Shown: positions 11,401 through 23,400 of the stretch, in pieces
Numbering within the stretch: the first letter of the stretch is position 1
How the letters are laid out: the number at the start of each line of letters is the position of its first letter
NCBI RefSeq assembly: GCF_047495875.1
Contig: NC_092471.1
Coordinates: 19,618,501-19,682,500 of the forward strand
Direction of reading: 5' to 3'
DNA from: Pithys albifrons albifrons
Taxonomy: Eukaryota; Chordata; Aves; Passeriformes; Thamnophilidae
Length of the DNA stretch: 64,000 bases
Notes under the pieces: model-generated
Database searches by the model: none
Told to the model about the DNA's origin: nothing
Seen by the model: only the letters and a program-made list of their open reading frames with translations
Made by a program: the position numbers and the translations under genes

Positions 11401-14400
11401 GTCTTATTGTAAATTGCAGCTTGGTGGGGTATTTTGGCCATGGATTTCTGGAGGATGCATATTCCAGAGTACAGCCACACCATGAGCCCTCTCTACCCAG
11501 AGACTCGCAAAAAGAACAGCAGCAAGAGTTTACACAGATCAAGCAAGAGATTGCACATGCAGTCTGGACAGGACCAGATGTGGAAAATGTACTTTATTCT
11601 GCCAGGTGGAAATAACAGCCCCTCCTGGAGCCTCTGGCAAAAGGTGCCTGGTGAGGCCTGGCTCGGATTCTGGAGCTGAATCACAGAATCATGGAATGGA
11701 TTGGGTTGGAAAAGACCTCCAAGATCATCAAGTCCAACCCTTGGTCCAACTCCAGTCCCTTTACCAGATCATGGCACTCAGTGCCACGGCCAAGCTCAGT
11801 TGAAAAACCTCCAGGGATGGGGAATCCACCACCTCTCTGGGCAGCCCATTGCAATCACTGAGCACTCTCTCTGCAAAGAAGTTTTTTCTCCAACTTAAAT
11901 TTCCCCTGGCAGAGCTTGAGCCCATCGTGCCCCCTTGTCCTATTGCTGAGTGCCTGGGAGAAGAGACCAACCCCCACCTGGCCAGAACTTCCCTTCAGGC
12001 AGTTCCAGACAGTGCTGAGGTCACCTCTGAGCCTCCTCTTCTCCAGGCTGAACACCCCCAGCTCCCTCAGCCTCTCCCCACAGGGCTTGTGCTCCAGTTC
12101 CTTCTCCAGCCTCGTTGCTCTTCTCTGGCCCCACTCCAGAAGTTACAGAGGATCTGAAGCCAACTGCACCCCTACAGAGAGTGAGATCCTGGCAGCATAT
12201 GAAGGGACACAAGCAGCCTCAGAGGTGACTGGCACAGAACCACAGCTCCTCCTGGCACCCCGACTACCAGTGCTGAACTGGATGTGTACTGGGAAGGTGC
12301 CCTCCACACATGCCACTGATACTACATGGAGTAAGTGGATTGCTCTGATCACACAGAGTGCTCCAGTTGGAAACACAAGTCGTGCTGGGATCATTGAGAT
12401 CAGAACAAATTGGGCTGAAGGAGAGAACTTCAGTTTGGCAGAGGAAAAGGAAGAACACGTGGATCAAGCAGGGGAAGCTCCACCGTACAATCAGTTGCCT
12501 GAAAAAGAAAGACACTATGCCCCCTTCACTGATGGTTCTTGTCCCATGGTAGGGAAAACCCGAAGGTGGAAAGCAGCTGTTTGGAGTCCCACCCAACAAG
12601 TGACAGAGACTGTTGAGGGAGGAGGCGAATCAAGTCAGTTTGCAGAGCTCAAAGCTGCCCAGTTGGCACTGGGCATTGCTGAATGAGAGAAGTGGCCAAG
12701 GCTTTACCTCTACACTGACTCTTGGATGGTGGCCAGTGCCCTGTGGGGATGGTTAGACTGATGGAAGAGAATTAACTGAAGGTGCAGAGAAAAACCCATC
12801 TGGGCTGCTGAGACATGGCAAGACATCTCCACTCTGAGAGAAAAACTGACTGTGAAAATTCGCCCTGGGGATGCCCATGTGCCCAAAAATAGAGCCAAGG
12901 AGGAACATCACAGCAACCAACAGGCAGAGTGAGCTGCAGAAGTTAAGGTGTAGCAACATAAAGGGGGGCTGTTCCTGGCTCGATGGGCCCACAATACCTC
13001 AGGTCATCGAGGCAGAGATGCCACTTATAGATGGGCATGAGACCAATGGGTCAACTTAACCATGGACACTATTTCCCAGGTTATCCATGACTGTGAAACA
13101 TGTGCTGCAATTAAACAAGCCAAGAGAGTGAAGCCATGCCCTGGGTTTAATAGGTGTAGGCCTAAAATTTAGATTTTGGTTTTTAGAGCAGACCTTGGGT
13201 TATCAGCTGACTGGAGCTGGGTCAGGGCAGCTGACAGCTGACTTCTGCTGGCCAGGGGTATCTGTAGTGGTTTTGTCTAGGCCTCAAATTGGCAGGCTCA
13301 GAGAATCTATGTGGATTGGGAGACAGCTCTCACCTGACTGGGGAACCAAGGAGATGTTTCATACCAGATGACACAAACCTAAGATATGAGTGCAGCAGTG
13401 GGAGGTGTTTGGGCAGTTCCATCATGGCTGAAGTAAAGGAGGACGTGCTGCAGCTCTTCTACTGTGCTGGGCCCTGCTGTGGCTGCCACTACTTGCATTT
13501 TGTTTGAGTTCCAGGGAAGTAGAAACATTTTGTTGTTACTCTTTCTGTTCTTTGCTGGGTGTCTTTTAAAGTGCTTATAAAACTACAGTGATAGAATCTG
13601 TTTTCACTGGGGAGTGAGGAAGTTACTTTTTGTTATTCCTACCTTGTGTCAGTGTATGTTATACTGTAGTTTTACTCTTTTCTGTATAAATATATGTAGC
13701 TAGTTTAAGCATAAATGTCGTTGGAGAGGGTTTTTTTCCCTATCTCCCTTTTCTCAGTGAAGGGAGAGAGGCTCTGACTTGGTATTGAGTAGCTGGCATT
13801 TTGCCAGTTTAAACCAAGACAGTCTCCCATATCATATTCTGATGTCACCTCAAATATAAAAGAATGGGGAGAAGGATCTTCTCCCTCTCCTGATCGTGGC
13901 TGGAGTGCAGACAAGATGCTGTTGCTCTGCTACTTCTGCCCCAGCACTGCTGCTTGCTGCTGTGGTATCTTAGGAAAATAAAATGTTTATTCTTGGTTTT
14001 CTCCCTGTTTGGGTCTGTCTCTCGTGGGGCTGAGTTCTCTTGGGTGATTTGTAGCTGGAATAGTAAGATTTGTGTTCAGAGGAGTTCAGTTTTCTGTTGG
14101 CTGTGGAGGTGAAAGAATTGTTTGTTATACCTAACTAGTGGGGGTGAGTGTTGTAGTTAACTTTTAATTTTCCCTTTTTTGTGTAAATATATAACCCAGT
14201 TTTCTGTTTCAAGTTTGAAGTTAACTTTTAATTTTGCCTTTTTTGTGTAAATATATAACCCAGCTTTCTGTTTCAAGTTTGAAGTTTTAGGGGGTTTTCT
14301 TTTTTCCCTTTGTGGGGGAGAAACTCTGAGTTTGTGTTTGAGCCAGCTCAACAGAACACAATCCCCTGTGGTATGGAGGACATTGGGATAAGCACAGACA

Positions 14401-17400
14401 TGGGGTTGGCTGGTTTGTTATACCCCAGTGCCACAGACCTGCCAAGGTAAGCCCTCTGTGCTCACCATCGTGGGAGCAACCACAGGATGGGCTGGAGACA
14501 CACCCAGTGCCTCACACCACTGCCCCAAACACCACCCTGGGGCTTGAGAAGCTGGTTCTGTGGTGACAGGGCACTCCAGAGCAAACTGAGGCAGACAAGG
14601 GGACCCATTTTAAGCACAGTTTGGTCACCACCTGGGCAAAGGAGCACGGCATTGAGTGGGTGTATCACATCCCACACCACACAGCAGCTGCTGGGAAGGT
14701 GGAACGGTGTAATGGACTGTTGAAATCACTCTGAAGGCATCGGGTGGGGGGACTTTCAAACACTGGGCTCAGCACCCAGCACAGGCTACATGACTAGTCA
14801 CCATCAGAGGCTCCATTAATCGAGCTGGCCCTGCCCAGCCAGAGCCCCTTCACACTGCAGATGGAGATAAAGTTCCTGTAACTCACTTGAGAGGTGTGCT
14901 GGGTAAAGCAGTCTGGGTTAACCCTGCCTTGAGCAAAAGCAAACCCATTGTGGGATAGTTTTTGCTCAGGAACTGGGTTGTACTTGGTGGGTAATGGGAG
15001 AAGATGGGGAGACCCTGTGTGTGCCTCAAGGAGATTTAACCTTGGGGAAAAAATCTGCATTCTCAGTTGTTTGCTGCAGGAAACGAATCACTGGGCAAGG
15101 AAGAGCTGAGCTAAGCTGGTGTTGGTGCCCAGTGGCTGATTGTTTCTCCTGCTCAGAGTATCCATCCTGACAGAATAAAGCCCAAGATCAGGAGGGGTGG
15201 AAGACAGCCCTGAAAAACAAGAACTGCACGAGTGTGAGAGACAGATGGATATGGGATATGGTTTTGATGTCATATAGTATGAAATAAGGGTTGGAGACTG
15301 TGACAGGTGTAGTTGGGCCAGGCTTTAGTTTCTCACAGTAGGCCCTGTGGGTGGATACAGGGAGGGATAAGGCTGCCAGCTGACTTTAACTGACCAAAGC
15401 AATATTTCACACCATATCACGCCAAACCAGATATGAAAGAAAGGAGGAGGAGGTGCCTGCTCTGTGCTTCCTGCCCACTGCCCTCGGGGATGCTGTGCCC
15501 CTGACTGTGCCAGGGAGCTGTGGCACTCACTGCTGCTGCTGTGGGGAAGGAAGGAGATACTTGTCTGTCAGCATTACTTTTGTACGTGTGTGTATATTGC
15601 TTTGTTTCAGTTTTATTTCTTCTTTTCTGTGTAAATACAATCTGCCTCACTGTGAATTGCAGCTTGGTGGGTTTTTCCTTTCCCCTCTGGGAAAGGGGGA
15701 CTGCAGTTCACTGGGTGAATACTTGGCATTTTGCCAAGGTCAAAACTACAACTGAGGCAAAGCTTTGTAAGCTCTGTTACTACCACAAACCATGATGATG
15801 CAAAGAAATTAAACTTAATTCATTGATACTGAGAAAATACTTACTTAAAAACATTCCTACCAGAGTTTATCAGCAAATATACAACCATAACCATTCTGCA
15901 GACACAACACCTGAAAATAATGACCTAATGCCTCTTACAGCCTCAGATGAGAGCATTTGGTTGCTAGAAAGGCAAGAGTTCTGTTACTACCACTATTTCT
16001 AATATACACAGGACATAAGATTCCTAATAAAAATGCAAAGATGCACCCCAAAATGAACAAGCTGGACTGCCACTTTTTATTTTATTGTTATTATTTACTT
16101 GCACTGTGCAGACAATTCAGGATCTCAGGGACTACACGTTTACTTGCCCTGTATGTGCCCAGGGCACCTCACTCAGGCATCGAGAGAAAGGTCAGTGTCA
16201 CTTCATGCAAAAAGCTGACAGAGTTTAACAACAACAAACTGGTTTGATACATTCCCTAACCCAGCTGCTGACTGGAGTCACCCCCCTCACCTGGCTACCT
16301 CTCCTGGTCTGGGAATGAGGACAATAAAGGAGCAGGCAGGGCCTGTTCCATGTTCCTGAAAGCTGACAGGAGTTCAACACACACTGGAGAGGTCTAAAAC
16401 CAAATGCTGTAGGCAGAGACACGAACACAGCTGAGCTTGTGCTGATGATAAAGGAAAAGTTCAAACTCTTCACAGGATCATAGAATGGAGTGGGTTGGAA
16501 AAGACCTCCGAGATCATCAAGTCCAACCCTTGATCCAACCCCACTGTGATCACCAGCCCAGGGCACTCCATGCCCTGGGCTGGTGATCACAGTGGGGTTG
16601 GATCAAGACATGGTGGATTCTCACTCAGTGCCACATCCATAGAATGACAGAATCATAGAATGGATTGGGTTGGAAAAGACCTCCAAGATCAAGTCCAACC
16701 CTTGGTCCAACTCCAGTCCCTTTACCAGATCATGGCACTCAGTGCCACGGCCAAGCTCAGTTGAAAAACCTCCAGGGATGGGGAATCCACCCCCTCTCTG
16801 GGCAGCCCATTCCAATCCCTGAGCACTCTCTCTGCAAAGAATTTCTTTCTGATCTCCAACTTCAATTTCCCCTGGCAGAGCTTGAGCCCATCGTGCCCCC
16901 TTGTCCTATTGCTGAGTGCCTGGGAGAAGAGACCAACCCCCACCTGGCCAGAACTTCCCTTCAGGGAGTTCCAGACAGTGATGTCCCATCCAAATCTATT
17001 ACCCCATGGCAGGCACAGCACATGAGGAAGAGCCCAGATATACCAAAGGTGGCCTGCAAATTCCTTAGGGATGGAGAAGGAAAGCTGGAAGGGCAGGTCA
17101 CACAAACTGCCCTGGGGATGCAGACACAGCCACAAAGCTCAAGCAGAAGAGTCCTGCCTTTTCAACACTGCACCTTTGAAGAATCCTGCCAGACCATGTG
17201 CAAAACTGCTACAAGCAGAAATGGGGAAAGCATTCCTAAATGCTGCACAGGACATCTTGCATGAATAAAACAAAACCAACTCCCAGAGATTAATAATTCA
17301 GAGGAAACATCAACGCTCAGAATGTGATTAACATCATGCATGAGCCCATGTGTATGCACAAGCACATTTCCACACAGCCACATTTTACTCCCCTTCAACC

Positions 17401-20400
17401 ACAGATGGAGAAATAGCACTTAATAAATTACAGCAAGACTTCAAAGAGGGCAATTATCTCAAATTATATAACGGGAAGAATGAAGAGTGTGTACAAGATC
17501 TGTGTGTATGAATATCCTGGGTACTGCCACAGGGATGGGAACCAAGATACTGCCAGTAGTGTAACAAAAGTATCTGCCTTCTTATTGGCTACTTTATACA
17601 TAATCCTTTAATTTTTGGAATAAAGAGAAATTAATTCCTGCTAGTACCATAATCTGCCTCACCTCCATTTTAGCAGTAGCCATTAGAACCAGCTGACACA
17701 GCAGCTTGTCACAGGTAACCCTTACAAAGTCCCACCAGTGGGGGAGTTCCCACCATTTGAAAATGGAAGTCTTATTGGAGGGCTCAGGGGGTTTCTCAGC
17801 TCTCTAGTGGATAATCTGCCTACACAGGACCCACATGGTTGCTTTCTTGGTGAGTCATGAACATTTTTCCATCAATGCTGCTACAATGAAATTCCTTAAA
17901 AAAGGAATACCTGAAACACCTGATTGCAACCAGGCAACTGCAGCTAATGATGCCTCCCTTAACCTGCTGATTTAATGGCAACTAATCTTAGCTTTCACTG
18001 CTGCACTGCAGGGGCAGCAATGGAGGCTAATTCCTGTCACTTGGAATCCTTAATGAGCAACGAGCCAGAAGAGTGGAGGTATTTTCAGGATAATTTCTCA
18101 GAAATACGGACAATTTGTAGCTGTACCAAATGTGGTCGTCAAGCAACAATTTAAACCCGTTTTAAGAGATGTTTTAAATTGATTTAAATAGATGTATTTA
18201 CCTCCACGCTTTTTGGGAGCTTCAGGTTTCATTTTAACGGTATTTCTGCTTCTAAATTCAGGCCCTTTAAAATCATCTTTGTCTTCATTCAGCACTGGCT
18301 CAGGCTGTACAACCACTGTACCTAGAATGATTTTATTTAGAAATTGGAAACCATTACACATCCAAATGAAGTGCAAAAGGTCTGTTCAAATAAAGCCAAC
18401 AAAAAAGTGCAATCTCTTGACTAAAACTCAACAAAGTTTTGAACGCACAGATATTCACAGAAAAAGACAAAAAAGATCAAAAACAAACCACCACACACTT
18501 CAAACTGTATCTGTAGGACAAAAGCCAGACACTGAATGGGCCAAGGAGCAAATTGTGCTCCCTCTGCCCTCCTGAGGCACATGCAGGACAGGACTGGGGG
18601 CGTGCACAGGAATTTGCAGTGCAATGCTACAAATAAAGGACTTGGGTTACATCACTTTAAACCCTTAAAACCCTGTGTGTTTCTCTCTTTGCTCCCTTCC
18701 ATCCAGTTTGTCCCACCTGCATTTATTTCAGCATGAAATAAATGAAAAGGCAATAGAACAAAACTTGCTTTGCCTTTATCAAAATTCAGAAATTCACATT
18801 TTTACTTTAACGAACAGCACCAATCAAAATTATGTGAGTGAAAAAACATCTTTTATATTTAAGAGCCCAGATTTAATACTTCTGTTGTGAGGACACTGAA
18901 AACAACCTCATATCTGAAAAAATCATTTTGAAGTGACTGCTCTAAATACTGCTACTCATGCACTAAACAGCAGCAGTCTTGCCTGCAACTCACATAGATG
19001 AGAAATGGAGGAGATTAATCCAACTCACACTGTAGGCAAGGCCAGAGGGATGTAAAGCTGATAGAATTAACTGTTTCTAAAAGGTGCTTACAACTCCATC
19101 AGTGACATTTCCCCCCCCTCTAGTTAGTTTTGCCTTTGTGCTCCTACTTGCTAACACAGAGCCTGAAGACACAACTGCAACATAAAGACCTGCAGGTGAC
19201 AGAGCTTGAGACTCGTACAAAACAACAGAGGAAACTCTTTTCCCTCTCCTGGGATGGCTTCACACAGATGGCTGCAGGCACCTGAAATTAGGCCCCCAGC
19301 ACATCCTGGTACACCCTGGCCTGCAAAGGTGCCTGTGCCCCTCTCTGCTGTGTGTGCCCACGTGGATGAGCCCATGGAAAAGCCAACAGGACCCCAGACA
19401 GGCAATTTACATGTGCATTCTGGTTAGTTATTTATGCTGCCTCAATCTTGGCTAGTTTGGTGAATTCAGGAACAAAAAAGACATGACCTACCTTTAGGCA
19501 AGCTTTGCATATCTACATCATTTTCTGAGTTCTCATTGGAAACATCTTCATTTACAGTTTCATCTACAGTCTGTTCCTCATCGGATCCAACATATTTTGT
19601 TACAACTGTAGGTTTCCTGCACAGACAGAAAACAACATGCTCTGACAAAGAGAACAAACTGCAGTTCAGGGAGGCTTTGCAAACACCATATTGCTTTTTA
19701 AATTCATCCAGGACTTTCTGAGTGGGATGCTCCAAGTTATTACTATATATAAATTGAAGGTTAATTTTCTTGTTAGGAACAGGAATTCTCCCCTCCTGTG
19801 TAACATAAAAAAATATACTAATAAAATATTTTTGTTTCACAGCCTTGCAGTGTTTGTTTGGAAAATCAAGGTTTGGTGTTGTTATGGGTTTGGCTCAAGC
19901 CAAGACAGATGTGCTTTTAAGGAAGTCAGACTTTTATGAAAAAAAGCCTAAATGAAACATGAGTGTCTGCTCAGAAATTTTATCCATCCTTCCAGGTGGA
20001 ACAGGCAACACCAAGAGAACACACAGGTATCAACCAACCACAAAACGCAGCTTGGCTGAAGAGATGTTTGCAAGCAAATAAAAGAAATGGAGAGCTAAAA
20101 GAAAAAGCTGATTGTTGAATAAGAGGATCAGCTGCCAGAATTCCACACAAACATAATTTCGAACCGAATCCATGAAAATGAATGAATTTACTGTGTCAGG
20201 AAAGGGAGGAAAAAACAGCAAATATGGAGCAGAATTTTCAGTAGTGTGGAGGCAACACATGAACTACTGCAGGGTGCTGGTTTTGTATCAGGCACAGCAC
20301 GATAAACACATGAGGGAAAACACCTTTAGTGGTAAGACAGGATGCAAAACAAACAGGACTAAAAACTACGTAAATGGAAGAGCTCAGCAGGACACTGGAG

Positions 20401-23400
20401 TCAGCAGGTGAGGGAGAAATGAAAGCCAAACATAAACCAAACACGGCATCAAGACAAACAAAAAGGAGGCAGACATGATAGAATAAACACACTTGGACAT
20501 AAAGGTGAGAAGAGATAATGTCCTAGTTCAGCAGGAGGGACCAGCTAACCCTGTGTGGGGGTGATCAAAGCTGTGTATTCTACCCCCTCTATTCATTCCC
20601 CAAGGTCAATGGGCCATTAGCAGCAGCTGCCCAGGGAGCCATTATCACCTTCACACCCAGCCTGAGGGGGCGGAGCTGCCAATGGGCCATCAACAGTTCA
20701 ACACCCCCTGGCTCCCAGAGTTAATCACCCATTGGGTGAGTCCCCGCCCAGGGGGAGGGACTGGGTGCTCCCTGAGGGTACATAAGGGGTGGGTAAGAAG
20801 ACCTCAGGAACCTCTGGTCAGATCCAGAGGAGCAGCAGGACCTTGACAGCAGGAGATCACTGCTCTCACCCAGACCACAGCCCTCGCCTGCACCAACAGG
20901 TTTTTCTTTTCCTTTTGCTCTGGACTTGGGGGAACCACAGGGGTCTCAGCACAAGGGCAAACAAACCCCATTGGGTTTGTGCCCCAGGACACTGGGTTAT
21001 ACTGCTGGGGTTTTGTGAGTTGAAAGCAATTTCCCTTGTGTGTCAGTGTTGCTATTGTAATATTATTATTAAATTTTAGGTCTGACTTATAATCTCTCTC
21101 GTGGTGAGTTCATTTCCCCTGCTGGTTCACCTTTAAACCAGCACAGCTACAGACTTGCAGAGAGCAGTACTGAGGCAGCAGCTGAAATTGTGCATTTAGG
21201 AGAGCTCAATGATCTGCACAGCCCACTGGGAGTTAAAGAAATCCCCCAAGGACAGAACTGGAACAGCACCAGCTGAGAGCAGAGGAGGAGTTGGACTGAG
21301 CAGGTCTGCTGGTACCTGGGACACAATAACCTGTCTCCTGCAGTTCAAAGGGATGGGGAACAGTAAACTCCACACTTGGTATATCAAAGAGGGGGAAATA
21401 TAAAGCAGGAATACAGAAAATGGCAGATCCTGCACAGGACAACTCAGCAGAGTTTGATGCTTCAGCCTCCCAACAGGAAAGTACATAAAGCCTTTTTTTC
21501 CATGTGACCCAATTTACATTTTTGGAAGAATCCTACATGTAGAAATAGCAAAAGTGAAAGAACTCCTGTATAAACTCCTTTGTTCTGAAGACATGGGACA
21601 ATCTGGTCTTTGTGAATAAAAGCCAAGCTCTATGATCTTGACCTCTGACCCTGAGAAATGGTTTGAATTTTATTATGGGGCATTTGTTTCACCAGCACTT
21701 TATGGATTTACACTGGTGGATACCAAAAATATTTGGCTCATCATCTTTCTATAGTTTCACATTCCAAAAAGTAACCTATTTGCTTTTATTTTCCAAACCA
21801 ACCTTTTGGAACGGGATAATCCTAAGGATTTGGTTCTTTCTGAAGGACTACTGCCCTAGAAACAAGAAAAAATGTAAAGGTCAATACATTTGAATACAAG
21901 GGACCTGTCAACAAACCCAGTTTCTTAACTAGAACACATCTCAGAAGTCACAAGTGCTCTTAAAAAATAAAAAAGCAGCAGGAAAAGCATTAACGAGAGA
22001 CACACAAGTTCAAGAGTTATCCTGTTAAGACAACCCAAATCTGTGGAGTTCCAGATCAGCAGTGAGCAGCTTGCTGGGCACAAAGGAGCCACAGCCCTTT
22101 CCAGGAGGTTCTGGAAGGCTGGCACTGGGGATTGCCTTTTCCAAAGGGTTCTGGAAGGCACTGGGGATTGCCTTTTCCAGGGGTTCTGGAAGGCTGGCCC
22201 TGGGGACTGTGGCCAGTGTGCCTCAGGGATTGCCTTTTCCAAAGGGTTCTGGAAGGCTGCCACTGGGGATTGCCTTTTCCAGGGATTCTGGAAGGCTGGC
22301 ACTGGGGACACAGCCAGTGTGCCCCAGGGATTGCCCTTTCCAGGGGTTCTGGAAGGCACTGAGGACATGGCCAGTGTTCCCCAGGGATTGCCTTTTCCAG
22401 AGGGTTCTGGAAGGCACTGGGGACACAGCCAGTGTGCCCCAGGGATTGCCCTTTCCAGGGATTCTGGAAGGCACTAAGGATATGGCCAGTGTTCCCCAGG
22501 GATTGCCCTTTCCAGGGGTTCTGGAAGGCACTGGGGACATGGCCAGTGTTCCCCAGGGACTGCCCTTTCCAGGGGTTCTGGAAGGCACTGGGGACATGGC
22601 CAGTGTTCCCCAGGGATTGCCCTCTCCGGGGACTCTGGAAGGCACTGGGGACATGGCCAGTGTTCCCCAGGGATTGCCCTCTCCAGGGACTCTGGAAGGC
22701 ACTGGAGACATGGCCAGTGTGCCCCAGGGATTGCCCTTTCCAGGGGTTGTGGAAGGCACTGGGGACATGGCCAGTGTGCCCCAGGGATTGCCCTTTCCAG
22801 GGGTTCTGGAAGGCACTTGGGACATGGCCAGTGTTCCCCAGGGATTGCCCTCTCCAGGGACTCTGGAAGGCACTGGGGACATGGCCAGTGTGCCCCAGGG
22901 ATTGCCCTTTCCAGGGGGCTCTGGAAGGCACTGGGGACATGGCCAGTGTGTCCCAGGGATTGCCCTTTCCAGGGGTTCTGGAAGGCACTGGGGACATGGC
23001 CAGTGTGCCCCAGGGATTGCCCTTTCCAGGGGTTCTGGAAGGCACTGGGGACATGGCCAGTGTGCCCCAGGGATTGCCCTCTCCAGGGACTCTGGAAGGC
23101 ACTGGGGACATGGCCAGTGTGCCCCAGGGATTGCCCTTTCCAGGGGTTCTGGAAGGCACTGAGGATATGGCCAGTGTGCCCCAGGGATTGCCCTTTCCAG
23201 GGGTTCTGGAAGGCACTGGGGACATGGCCAGTGTGCCCCAGGGATTGCCAGCACAACACTGACAGCTGGTACCTGGCTCATGTGCCAGAAAGCACTGGCT
23301 GCCCTCACAGAAACTGGTTTTTCAGAGGTTTTAGCACTTGTATGACAGCCAGGGCTGTGCAGGTTAAACACCTGAATTTAGAGCAGTAAAGGCAAACTCA

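Larger units (their letters stand above)
11187..15750 (+). mobile_element. Degraded endogenous retrovirus with nested insertions
   Basis: Two related LTRs (11187-11432 and 15299-15750), both beginning tgtgacagg and sharing a ctttgtttcat/cag to ttttatttcttcttttctgt block, flank pol remnants on the + strand. Gag and the front of pol are missing. A CR1 (11681-12140) and two further LTRs (13137-13821, 13822-14360) have been inserted inside. Pol pieces carry a retroviral RNase H signature (FTDGS) and an integrase core fragment, both broken by stops. It is an old, non-functional copy in an ATRX intron, antisense to ATRX. Confidence 0.85.
9776..18201 (-). other. ATRX intron 6
   Basis: 9776-11186 is unique sequence with nothing recognised. 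A nested ERV provirus occupies 11187-15750. 15751-16470 is unrecognised, 16470-16982 holds CR1 tails with a hairpin, and 16983-18201 is unrecognised. Confidence 0.8.

Noticed and set aside
22056..23371. Frames of up to 389 residues over the 57-bp array
   Set aside because: The unit length is a multiple of three, which keeps frames open by arithmetic. Repetitive, both strands, inside an ATRX intron.
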